A stretch of DNA of 64,000 nucleotides from Serinus canaria (taxonomy: Eukaryota > Chordata > Aves > Passeriformes > Fringillidae), in NCBI RefSeq assembly GCF_022539315.1, contig NC_066326.1:18492601-18556600 (forward strand), given 5' to 3'. Under the pieces are notes generated by a model. That model was not told the origin of the DNA, did not search any database, and saw only the letters and a program-made list of their open reading frames with translations. The first letter of the stretch is position 1. Every line of letters starts with the position of its first letter. Shown here one piece after another: positions 13,696-25,203 of the stretch. A program made the position numbers and the translations under genes.

Positions 13696-14854
13696 CTGGG
13701 CGTGGCAGCAGCTGAGGCTGAGGGAAATCCTGTCAGGGAAATGTCCATTCAGTCCTGGTGCATTACCCACGAAAGAATAAGGGATTTATTTCCTTGATGG
13801 AAGGGAAGAAGGAAGGAATTGGTGCTGCAGAGGCACAGAGCATTCCCAGCTACATCCTGGTTCTGGCTGGTGTCCAGGAGAGGAGTGGCCCAGTGCTAAT
13901 AAAGCAGTTATCACCTCGGTGTGTTCTCCATTCCCTGGCCCTTCCCATGCTGTAGTTCATCCAGTTTTATTGTTCCATGGCCAGAGAGAAAATTGAACCA
14001 CACGTGGACATGGTGTAAATAACAAAAGTGTGAATTCCAGAGAGAAAATCAATCCATCAGCCAACCCCCTGTCCCTGGGTTTCCACAGGATCAGCCACAG
14101 TTCTTCCACTTCCATCTCTTGGATTCAGTGGAATTTTTTAGAGGAAAATACTTCTGATGAGCAGCAATTTGCTTCCAGTCACTGAAGTTGTTATGATGAC
14201 CAGAAAATGCAGTTATTTGGTTTGATCTTGGCTGAAGGGACCACATTTAATTGGGAAGGATCCCCTCATGGATTTATTTGGAAATGGAGTCCAAAAGGAC
14301 TTTTGGTCCATAAAAATCCTTTTAAATCATAGTCCTTGGTAAGATAAATTACATTTCTTATTAAAATACTTGTTCTTGTGGATGCCTTCCTAAACACATT
14401 GATAGAGAATCCAAACCATTGGCATCAAAACCCACGAGGAGCAAAGAAAAATATTGCAGAGGCACAGAAATGGCACAGCCTGGAATGCAGCAGGTTCCAA
14501 AGGTTATTTCAGCCAAAAGCCATTCTGAAACTGTCGGTTTTGCTGGAGGTGGTGCCCCCTTCCTGCAGCATTTCAGTTATTTGCATCCCAGCGACACCCT
14601 GTGGCTTCTCTTCTGCAATGAACCACTTGGGGATAAATAGAATCAATCTGTTATTTATTGTTACAGTGCATTATGTCCCATTCCATAAGCTGTAGCACAT
14701 TAAAAATCCATTTTTCTATATATTTTACAAAGCAGAAATCCTCCATGCTGGAATATTTTTCATCATGTTCCTGTAATGCATTCCTTTCATTTTTTATTAT
14801 TATTTTTATATGGAATATATTTTAATTGGCTACATCAATGTGCACATATAAACC

Positions 14855-14885
<31 letters not shown>

Positions 14886-14886
14886 A
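14855..14886. repeat. (TA)n(TG)n microsatellite
   Basis: A compound dinucleotide run: TA repeats pass directly into TG repeats, about 32 bp in total. Confidence 0.9.
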
Positions 14887-16740
14887 GACACACAATGTCT
14901 ATCTGTGTGTGCTTATTTTGATCAAAAGGGGTTTTTAAGCTCTTAGTTTTTATGTTAGTGAAAATAAAAGAACAGCTGTTACTCTTTCAGATCCCAACAT
15001 AAACACAGGGAATTAAGAAAAGCAGCAGAAAATAAACAAGCAGGAGCCTGAGCTCACCACAGCCTTGTAAAAGGCCACATTTGGGGCACAGTAAAATTTA
15101 TTTATCACAAGTATAAAATGATGGATGGTTTTTTTCCTACACTGAGGTTATTTTGTCCACCTTTGAACATGACCCCAGCTCAGGGCAGGATCTGCACGTG
15201 TGGGACAGAGGCCCAAGAGAGGCAGGAATTGCTGCATGAGGGATGTTCATGTATTTAAAACAGTCCCTGGTTCATTAACAAGGTTGGATTTATTTTGAGC
15301 ATTTGAACTCCTCATGCAGGTATTGCAATGCATCCAAACCACAAAGTTCATGCTGGAAAATAAACCCTGAAACCTTGAATATTGATAAGGACACAGCACA
15401 TGAATAACTGAGCAGGAATTGTACTGACAGAGTGATGGTGAAAGTGGAAATGATTGGTTTAAAATCCTGCCTGAGCCCCTGCACCAGCAGATGGGGTGAG
15501 AGCTGCTCAGAGCTGGGTTTGAGTCTCAGGTGAATAACTGGGGATAAACCTGTACAAACTCTGGGACTGCAGCTGGGAATGACTCCAGAAGAGGAGGGTG
15601 ATGCAACCAGAACACTGACAATGGTTATCCTGCTCAGCTTGCTTCAGCCTGCCAAGAAATAACCAAGGGTGCCTTGAGGGGATCTGATGGCCTTTAGAGT
15701 AGAGAAAAATACACTAAAGGGCATATATGAAAGGTTTAGGGTTATTTCCCCTAAATTTCCACTGACATCAACAGAAATTTGTCCAAATTAAATAAAGTTT
15801 TCTGGGTGCACCCTGATTTATTTTTTTTTAATTTCTGAGTACTCTATGTTGAATGCCTGTCACCAGCAGTGTACCTGGGAAAAGAAATGATTTCTGCAGA
15901 AAAGCCAACAAAAGCTTGGTAAGATAAAAATTTGCTCACAAAGTACTGGTTAGAGGAGGAGCCCAAAGGGAAAAACCCCTGACAGGGTCAGGCTTCAGGG
16001 CCAGGAGGATTTGGAGGATCTCAGCTGTCTGTAGGATCCAGTGCTCCAGCCTTACTGCTGATTTTTTAATTCAGAAAGCCACAAACCAAAACAATTATTA
16101 TACTTAACAGATACTTTCCCACATTTCTCTTAAACAAAACAACATTAATATTCTCTTTTTTCTTCATTCACACAACAAAATGATGCTTTTCCTAACTTTT
16201 TATTGCCTCCTGCCGGATGATCTCCTGATCATCTCCAAACTGCCAGTGGTGTTGGGAATTCTGACACTCCATGGTCCCTCCCCTCAAGAGGAAAGAAAAT
16301 ATTTAGGATTTAAAATAACCCTGAGCCCACCACATGGAGGGGCCTGTCTGTTCTTGGTGGATTCTGTGAGAAGCAGCTTTTTGGTCCCACAGGTGTTATT
16401 TGGAGAGTGCAGGGATTCTCCTGATTCCATTCCAGAGCAAAGCCCATCCTTTTCCAAAGGAGAGCCAGGGCAGCCACGGGCCCATGGCCACAGAGCAGGA
16501 AAAGCTGCCAGACACAAACAGGGCACCCAGGCTGGACCTCTCTGCTCTGTCATGGTGCTGCCATTACTGTCATAGACAACACCCTTTGTTGGGTTTATTA
16601 TTATTATTTATATTATTTTCCATCTATTTTTACTCTCTGGTTGTTTATTTAAACTGAACCTAACAGAATTTCCCTTTTTTTTAGAGGCTTTTCCTTGGTC
16701 TCCCTTCCTTTCCCCAACGTGTTGGGTGCTTCCTCTCTAC

Positions 16741-16787
16741 TTTTTTTTGTTTGTGTGTTTGTTTGTTTGTTTGTTTGTTTGTTTGTT
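16741..16787. repeat. (GTTT)n microsatellite
   Basis: A T run is followed by about eight GTTT units. The T-rich strand is +. A degenerate retroposon poly(A) tail on the opposite strand is possible, but no body was recognised. Confidence 0.85.
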
Positions 16788-18379
16788 ATTATTCCCTGTC
16801 TCCACTTGACTTCTCTGTTTGATTTCTCTGACCTTTCAATCAGACCCAGTTAAGCAGAGGGGGTTGGCTTTTCTCCATGTTTAACTTGCAGGAATTCTGC
16901 TCCTCTCCCCAGAAATCCCTGCCATGGTTTATTTTCAATAAGGACCATGCGTGTCAAAATCTCTAAACAAGGAGAAGCACCAAGAGGAATTATGGAAGAC
17001 TCCAAAGCCAGAGCAGCTCACTTTCAACTTTTCTTGATTTTTCCATTTACACAAATAAAAACAAGCAGCCCTCACACACAGACACACTTCCAACTCTGGA
17101 ATATGGGGATGGACTTGAGCTGCCAGCAGAGCAAACTTGTGCTCAGCTGCTTCAAAATCCCCCTCCAGGGTCTTTCAGCCTCTAGCAGAGACTTTTCAGA
17201 GCTCAGAGCAGCCCCCAAAGCTCCTGGGGGTGTTGGAGAGCAGCAGCAGCACCTTGAGGAGCAAGAAGAGCAGCTGTGGATGGTTGTTGGGTTTGGTTTC
17301 CACCAGAGCCCTGAAATTCTCTTTTATTTGGGGACAGCTCAGGTGTCTCACCCAGTGCCTCTTTTCTGTGCCGCCTCCCACTCCCCTGTGACCCTAAACC
17401 ACAAAATGGGGGTTCTCAGGCTGGGCTTGAGGCTGCTCCAGCAGCTTTTTCCCAGCCTTTCTCATTTCCAAGGATAAACTTCAGCCCTGAGTGGGTCCAG
17501 TACCGATGGATCTCTGCAAGGTGAACTTCTGCAGCCTTTAGGCTCCTCCTGTTCATGCAAGGACCTCTTGCCATCCCATATTTCAAAACAGCCATCAAAA
17601 GAACCTTCTTTTTGTAAAAACTGGAGGAGCAGACACAGCACAGCATCCCCCAAAATCCCTGGGCTCAGGGGTCAAAGCTCCCCTTTGACTGCAGCCCCCA
17701 GCCCAGGATTTGGGCACTGTCCAGCCCCACCTGACCCCCTGTGAATGGGGAGGAGGTTCCTCTGTACGCTGGGAAAGGTGAGAGAAATCCTCCTTGCCAG
17801 TCCCAGGATGTTCTCCTGCATCTCCTGGGCCTTTTTCTCTGCTTTTCCTTCTCTTGGAGCTCTCCCCCTGCTCCAAGCTCCCTTCACACCCAGTGTCAGC
17901 ACACGGGGGAGCTCGCTGCTATCCCAAATTCCCTCCCTGCCTGTGGGGAGCAATCTTCTCCTGCAAAGAGCTGCCTGAAAGCTGCTGTGCCACTGCGTGC
18001 TTTCGGTGTCCCCTGCTCCAAAAGCACAAGAGGAAATCGGATTTCTTCAAGCAGTATAAGAGCTGAAGATGAAATTCAAAAAGCATCCTTGTCCCTTACA
18101 ATTATTGCCTGGCTCTGGGAGGAAGCAGAAAGCTTCCAGAGCTGAAGGCACTTCAGAAATGCATTTTCCCTGAGAAGTTTCTCTAGAAACCTCATCAAAC
18201 TGAGAGATGGGGTTAACTTTGTGCAGCAGAGTAACAGAAAAAAAGGCTGGAATGGACAGTGGGAATTGAGCTGTTCCAGCATCTCAGGGAACATGCTGCA
18301 GTGTCCATGAGAGCAGCACTGAGCTCTGCCCTGAGCCACCCACCCTGCTGGGAGCATCCCTGCCCAGGTGGAGAAAAAA

Positions 18380-18452
18380 AAAATTATCATTTTGGGAAAA
18401 AAGAGATCTTGAAAGTCCCTTCCAACCCAAAGCATTCTATGATTTTATGATT
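18380..18452 (+). mobile_element. CR1 LINE, 3'-end fragment
   Basis: The segment ends with CCCTTCCAACCCAAAGCATT followed by TCTATGATTTTATGA. This is the hallmark 3' end of bird CR1 retrotransposons, including the ATTCTATGA-type terminal octamer repeats. Only the 3' UTR is recognisable, and the sequence to its left is too degenerate to assign. No reverse transcriptase frame is present, so it is a 5'-truncated dead copy in sense orientation to SYN2. Confidence 0.65.
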
Positions 18453-19862
18453 TTTAAGACTAATTCAAGAGGGAAGCAATTGTCTGGGAAGGAATTGGTT
18501 ATCTAGCAATGGAAAACAGTCTGTACAAAAAAAAAAAATTAAAATACTTTTAATGATTTTTTTAGGAAAAAAACCCTTTTCAACACATTTTTTAAATACT
18601 GTTCCAAGTAAAATTCTCACTATTTAGCTTGTTTTGCGCTCTGAGCAGGCATTTCCTACCCACCCAGGGGAAGACCCTGACAGGTTTTGCAGAGGTTCTT
18701 TGGAAATTTGGCTGGGCAACAGCAGAAGCTGCTCGAAGTTTTTGAATTCTCTATCACAGCTCCAGCACAAAGGAACCTGGGCTGGCCCCGTTTTTGCTGA
18801 GTGTGTTTTGCACACAGATTCCCTCAGTGCACAAGGGCAAGGCTGGACAGGGCACTCCAAAACTGTGTAAAAAGCAGGAGGGAACTGCTTCCTCTCAGGC
18901 AGCAGGAAGGTGGGTTTCTAAATCTCATCTCTCCATTGTAGCTGCTTCTCTCAGTCCACAGGGAATACAAAAACCAGCAAACAGCAGAATTTGTGGTGGG
19001 AAATGGATTTGTAGAGAGTTTTCAGGGCTTGACAGAAGGCTCACACAGGGTGTATCTGTATGTAAACTTTGAGATAAGAACTGTTGGCTTAGAAATGCCG
19101 TAGAATATGGCAGATATTGTTAAAAGAGAAATAGAAGAAGTTTTAAAGGATGGTTTTGTAAATAAGACTGGATACTTTAGAGAAATAGAACTATGAAAGA
19201 TGCATTGCAGTAAGACCTATGAGGAGTAATTTTATATTATTGGCTTTAAAGCATCTACAGCATAGTGCAGCAAAAAGCTAATAAAGCAAGAAACACTTTT
19301 AGTGTTTGCAATTAGGAAATAGCTTCTAATCCAGATAGTGTGCATTATAACACCTGCATTGCCTCACCCTTCCCATGAGACTGAAAATAGAATAAAGGTT
19401 TTTAAACACTCCTCAGTTACCCCATCTCTGGGTAGCAAAAAGCCCAACCCAACATTCCTGGTCCTGTTCATGGCACCCACTGGGGCAGCTGGAGCCAGGG
19501 AAGCCCCAGCCCCACTCACTGCCTGCTGCAGGGACAGAGCAGGAAGCAACAAGTCACTGAGAAATTCTGTGCTTTGCATGCTCCACTGCAGGACTGCTCT
19601 GCTCTGCTAAATCTCACAGCATGTGCTCATTTGCAGCCCAGTTTTATTCAGTTTATCAGCATTTCATCTTGGTTTGCTTTGGCCTTTGGCTTCAAACTGC
19701 CCCCAGTTTCTGTGCATAAAACCCTTTATTTTATTAAACTAGGCAGATTGGGTCTTCCAAAGCTGCACTGAGCTCTGGAGAGATTCTGGGGTTTTCACTG
19801 CACAAATCATTCCCTTTAGATTTCAGCTGGTGAGGGAGCTCTGCCTTTGGGACAGATGGATT

Positions 19863-20355
19863 TCTATTATTGAGTAATATATTGATTACATGTATATTTT
19901 TACATAATATAATTACTCAAAAAATAATAGTATATAATTCCATTATTACATTTATAACAAATATAAATAATAGAAATATTATAGTAATTAATTAATTATT
20001 ACATATATTATATTATATATATTAATAATATTAAATATTATATTATATTATATTATATTATATATATTCTATTAATTATATTATATTATATGATATTATA
20101 TTATATTATATTATATTATTATAATTATATTATATGATATTCTACTTCTACTTCTCTTCTATTCTCTTCTCCTTATATTCATGATTCTCTCATTCTCATT
20201 TATTCTCCCCCATATAATATTTATTCTATTATATCATATCATATCATATTTAATTATATTATATCATATTATCTTAACCTTCTATTCTATTCTATTTCTT
20301 ATATTCTAGTAATTATTTTTATTAATAATGATGTTATTATTAAAATTATTGTAAT
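19863..20355. repeat. AT-rich low-complexity tract with (TATTA)n core
   Basis: About 490 bp composed almost wholly of A and T. TATTA pentamer runs lie near 20035-20125, followed by a C/T-rich patch near 20140-20215 and more AT repeat. It is a likely site of length variation. No gene signal is present. Confidence 0.85.
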
Positions 20356-21759
20356 TTTTTAGCTCCACTGATCAATTTCATTCTTTCTTTAGGATATTTT
20401 AGCCCCACAGTATTCCAGCCCTGCATCCTCTACAGGTTTTAGTAGCACCCACCTACTTTTTTGTGCCAATTTAATTAATTAATAATCTACTGGAGTTCTG
20501 CATCCCACTGATGTCCTTCCCAGTATTTTTTGTCCAATAACTGGTTTTTCCTCAGCAGCCACTTCCTTTCCCTCAGTGCAGCTTTACCTTCTGCAGTGTA
20601 ACTGGGCCATTCCCAATTTTTGGAGACCTGCTTTGGAATTCTGTATTCCATGAGTCAGCTGGTTTTCATTTCGGAGATGGAGAATGTTTCATTTTTCCCT
20701 GCCTCTCATTTTTAGCTTTTATCCCACCTGCCATCTTGCCTTTGCTCCTGTTTATCATCATCTATAACACTTCAAACACTCTTTTACTATTTACTTTCCA
20801 CTTAAACTCTCTCAATGACTTCTCTCCCCAGCAATCACTTTTTTTTCTTGGTTCTCTTTTTACTTCAATGCTTTACCATTTATTCCTGTTCCTTTATGAG
20901 CTCTAACTCAGCTCATATTTTGGCAGCTCTCAATTGATCCCTCTCCTTCTTGACCTGAAAACCACAGCTTTCCCTTCAAATATTGCAATACCTATGAAAA
21001 GCTCCTGTCCTTGCATTACAAAGAAAACCAAACGAGACCCAAAAACAACTCTACGTGCTCCAAGTACAGTTCACAAAGTCTTCAACCTCAGCCAAATCAA
21101 AATCAATTTTTCCTGGGACTCTGTTTAGCATCTCTTTTGCCCAAGGGCCATTTCCCTGCCAAGTTGCTGCTTTTGCTCCCACCCATTTCAACATTCTTCA
21201 GACTGTTCAAAATTCAAGTGTCTGTGAATCCAATCTGCATTTATATAAAGGTAGAAAAAGAAATAATGCCTTGATCAAATCCTAATGCATCTTATTTGAA
21301 GAATAAACAGCTTTTCCTGTCAGTTCTGCCCCTAAAACTCTAAGGAGATGCTTTCAGGTAAGTGTGGAAAGGAAGGAAGCGCCACAGGGACATCTAGAGA
21401 CATTTACATTCTAGATAATTAGTGGGGTTTGTGCTGTCATTAGCCGATATTCCTAAAGGTCATTATGCAGCCAAAGCCTCACTAGTTCTACCCAGAGCTG
21501 AGAAATCCCTGGAGAGGACTGCAGCATTCATGTGCCTTGGAGGCTTCCCCAAGTGGAGCTGCATTTTTGGGGGGCAGTTATACAAACAGCAAACCCCTGT
21601 GAGCAGGAGAGCCCCTTTGGGCAGCCCTACAGAATGTTCCTGTCTACAGCAGCAACCCCTTCTCCTTGGCAGTTTGGGTGGGATGTGAAAATTTTGTTCA
21701 CAAAATGAAAACCAAAGGGGCTCCTCCTGCCATCAGCCACCACACCTCACTCAGGTAAT

Positions 21760-22081
21760 CCTAAAGCATCCCAAACACACTCCTGTGTCACTGATTCTGC
21801 CCCAAACCATCCCAAAACCTCTCCTGTACCAGTGATTCTGCTCTTTAGCTCCTAAACCACCCCAAACACACTCCTGTGTCACTGATTCTGCCCCAAACCA
21901 TCCAAAGACACTCCTGTACAACTGAGTTTGCTCTTTAGCTCCTTATCCATCCCAGGCACACTCCTGCGCCACTGCTTCTGCTCTAAACCATCCCAAAGAC
22001 ACTTTTGCACCACTGAGTCTGCTCTTTTTAGCTCCTAAACCATCCAAAGACTCCTTTGTACCACTGATTCTGCTCTTTAGC
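21760..22081. repeat. Degenerate minisatellite
   Basis: Repeated blocks contain AAACCATCCCAAA, then ACTCCTGT, CACTGATTCTGC and often TCTTTAGCTCCT. About six blocks of roughly 45-65 bp are present with indels. It is intronic and has no coding significance. Confidence 0.8.
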
Positions 22082-22127
22082 CCTGGGCATCCAAATGAGG
22101 ACCCATGCAGGGCCATTTTCCATGACA

Positions 22128-22212
22128 AAATCCTGCCTTTAACCCTTGCTCCCTGCAGTGCTTGAACCCCAAATCCTGCCTTTAACCCTTGCTCCCTGCA
22201 GTGCTTGAAGCC
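22128..22212. repeat. 43-bp perfect-looking tandem duplication
   Basis: The segment starting AAATCCTGCCTTTAACCC at 22128 recurs at 22171 with almost no change. It abuts the minisatellite to its left. The near identity suggests a recent event. Confidence 0.9.
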
Positions 22213-25074
22213 AGCATGGCTGCAGAGCAGGGCTGCAGCACAGGAAAACATGTTTGGGCTGCAAGAAGGTGCTAGGGGGGTGATGGTGGAGGCTGGGCAG
22301 CAAGGGAGAACAGAAAATCAGCAAGAGGGGTGAATCCATGAGCTGGACAGGTCTGATGCAGCCCCTCTGCTCAGAGAGGAGCTCCCACAGCTGCTCTGGC
22401 AGCACCTTGCAGAGGTGAGAAGAACAGTCTGCAGCTCATCTGCCAGCAACTGGTGTTCCAGAAGGAGCCTGGGTTTTATTAAAGGCCTTGGCTCAGGGCA
22501 GCAAACAGGGCTGGTTCCAAGCCTGCCTTTAATATCAAGTATCAAGGTTTCTGACTGTCTGAAAGAAAGGCTCTTGAAAAGGGCTGGATTACTACAGACC
22601 ATTGAAAAACCATGAGTAAGATTTCTCAATTAGGAATGTAATGCTAATTAGACTTTTTGGGTCAGCCTGGGTGGGTTGGCTAATTAGCCAAAGTATTATA
22701 CCCATGTGATTGGCCTGGAGTGTGGGTGAGGTTCCTGGAAGCACCAGGTGATATCTGGTGAAAAAAAAAAAATAATAAAAATAAAAGGATGTGTGGGTGG
22801 TAAAATCAGGACAGCTGCAGTCAGTGACTGGGGAGGGGGAAATACACCTTCAGCAGAGAATGCACTGGAGAGGGGGAGCTGGGGGAAGGATTAGGGAGCT
22901 CCTACAATGTTTATTGAAAGCTTGGTTTGGGATAAAATCATTTCTTCGGGAGATGAGAGATATGCAGATTGCGTAAGGGCTGGTGGTGTCGTGTCAAGGC
23001 AGTGCAGTTGGGTGATAGAACCTGAGACATTTCAGAGCCAGAACAAATGGCAGATTTGCTCCAGCCTCGGGGCACGGGGCAGACAGAGGCCCTGCAGTGC
23101 TGTTCCAACATTAAAGTGCACGTGATTTCAACTGCCAGCCCGTGTTTCTGAATCAAACACCACTTTTACCTACACAGCCTTTTGTTTTAGTGGGAAAAGG
23201 ATAACACTCATATCCTCCCTGGGCACCCTGTGCCCTGCAGAGCCCCAGGCTGGGCTCTGGCCCTTGGGAAGGGGAGGGAGCCCATCACCAGCTAATCATG
23301 ACAATCACAATTATTTAACCTGCTGTGTGCTTTCTAACAAAGTCCCGAGGTCTGTTTGGGACTCCAGGAAGAAACCCTGGGAGTTCCTGAAGCTCAGTCC
23401 TGGTGGTTTCCCTCCCAGAGCTCTGTGCATGTCCCAGCGCCCCGGCAGCAGAGCGAGGGGTGCCAGGAGCATCCCAGCCCTGGGACAGGCAGGAGCTGCT
23501 CCTCCAGGGCTGCTTTCCAACCTCTCACCCTGGGGCAGCTGCCCTGCTCTCCTGGAGCTCCTGATGCCCAGGCAGATGCTGCAGGGAGCGGTACCCCCAA
23601 CAGCCCGGGTGCTGAACATGCCCAGGGCAGCCCAGCAGCTCCTGCAGCAGGCTCTGAACGTCACAGCAAGGAGGGAAACAGCAAGAGAGGACTCCAACCC
23701 ACACTAGAGCACTGTGACATTTCCTGGGGGCTTTGTCTTTCCTCACAAAAGTTTCTTATCTTCTACATATCCTCACCCCTTTAGTGATGCTCACCAGGTC
23801 AGGTAAATCCAGGAGCCCGGTTTGTGAGGATCATTGTTCACTCCTCATTTGGGCTCCTGCAGGTTGGTAACTCTGAATAATGAGAGTTTTGAGCTGCCCT
23901 GTGTCCTTTTATTTATGCAGCTAAAGCAGGCACAGCAACTTGCAGCAGCTGCATGCACTGGAGGGTTCTTGTGCCGTTAAGAGCTCAGCAGCTGCATTGC
24001 TGGGCAGGAATTCAGAGCACTAGGAGCAAGATTTATTCTGTAAATAAAGTACTAGGAGCGTGATCAAATACAAATCTATCAGAAAAAACCCCAGTAAGCT
24101 CTGCAATAAACACATTTAATTGATTTTGCATTTGCTCTTTAATAAATTCTGCATTTTTTTCCTCTTGACAGATGGCAATTTGATTTCTGGATCCTTAAAA
24201 AAAAATCCTAAGCTATTATCTACAATGATTTAACATCTTTCACGTTTCAAAATGTTAGAGATGGGCCTAAGACAAAGTTTGGACTCAAATACTCCTGTTC
24301 CCAGAGGGTGTTCTGCTCCAAGGGTTTGGTTCAGGCCCATCTTTTCCTTTCACAAGTATCCATGTGAAAAGGATGCTGCCAAATCAACCTCCTGTTTTGA
24401 AAAGTGAAGTATCACATGTGTTTCTAATAACATGTCAGATGGAGAAGCATGAAGTCATTTCAATTATTTTTATTATTTGTCTGTGGTTTTTGCTTTCTTC
24501 TTTCATTTTGCTTAGCAAAACAGTGAAGCTGGAGCAGCCCACCTCCCTCCCCACTTACAGCCAGCAAATCAAAGTGAAACTATCACTGGCAAAACTCCTG
24601 CTGTGCAAATGCTTCTGGATACAAGTGAACATAATTAAAAATCAATTCTTTCTTAAATTACACAAAGGTATCTGCTGAAATCCATTTCCTATTCAGTCTG
24701 TCCTAAAAAAAATGAAAAAAAAAAGAGAGAGCAGATGCATTGAAATACAAAAAAATGGTTCCTGGTGCTGGGAACTGAGGATAAAGTCCTTCCCCAGATG
24801 GAGGTAAGGCTGGGGAGGCACTCCCTGCATCCTGATCACATGCTGCAAAGGGAAAACAGTTTTTATAAGAGCTCAGCCTTGGACCAGCCCAGGATTCATA
24901 TATCATGTCAGGCAGCAACTAAATTAAAAAATGGTATCTGGAATAAATTTGAAGTATATGTTCAGCCCCACCAATAGAGGGTTTTCTAATGAAAATAAAG
25001 ACAAAATTAGTGGAAAATTGGAACCGAGCTACTCTAATTTGATTTTTTTTTCTGTTTTCAAATGTGTTTTCCAG

Positions 25075-25135
25075 AGTGGATCACTAAAGGAGCCAGAGCC
25101 AAACAAAATCCCACCTCAGCGACCACCACCTCAAG
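25075..25135 (+). CDS. SYN2: Synapsin IIa version of the same exon, using an internal donor
   Basis: The first 61 bp of the IIb exon are used when splicing occurs at CAAG|GTTGTT (GT at 25136-25137). This leaves one base of a Gly codon, which the next exon at 28866 completes as GG, preserving frame into domain H. The donor matches consensus only at the exon side and the GT. Positions +3 to +6 (TGTT) are poor, consistent with a regulated choice between IIa and IIb. That this exact site is used is inferred from phase and from the mammalian IIa protein order (PPQG then GP), not shown by transcripts here. Confidence 0.9.
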
Positions 25136-25203
25136 GTTGTTTACAGTACATTCTCGACTGTAATGGCGTTGCAGTAGGACCAAAACAAGTCCAGGCTACT
25201 TAG
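25075..25203 (+). CDS. SYN2: Synapsin IIb terminal exon (domain G end plus domain I)
   Basis: This long form of the exon reads SGSLKEPEPNKIPPQRPPPQ, then GCLQYILDCNGVAVGPKQVQAT and a TAG at 25201-25203. The last 21 or so residues are the short hydrophobic-start tail (domain I) that defines the synapsin IIb isoform in mammals, and this is the main reason for calling SYN2 rather than SYN1 or SYN3. The acceptor is TTTTCCAG ending at 25074. No second splice is needed, since translation ends inside the exon. Family knowledge: the b isoforms lack the C-terminal domain E used in vesicle binding and synaptic targeting. The frame joins the upstream exon at phase 0. Confidence 0.95.
   Translation, partial: SGSLKEPEPNKIPPQRPPPQGCLQYILDCNGVAVGPKQVQAT

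Larger units (their letters stand above)
10203..25074 (+). other. SYN2: SYN2 intron between exons at 10053 and 25075
   Basis: This 14.9 kb intron is the largest in the window. It contains a triplicated 32-bp octamer-bearing repeat (13620-13695), simple repeats near 14.86 and 16.75 kb, a CR1 tail (18380-18452), a 490-bp AT-only-like tract (19863-20355) and two minisatellites at 21.8-22.2 kb. Between these I see no coding exon, tRNA or other RNA gene. The longest frame, on + at 16947-17477, does not resemble any protein I know and has no splice context. Confidence 0.9.

Noticed and set aside
16947..17477. 176-codon + frame inside a SYN2 intron
   Set aside because: Intronic, without similarity or splice sites, and overlapped by open minus-strand frames.
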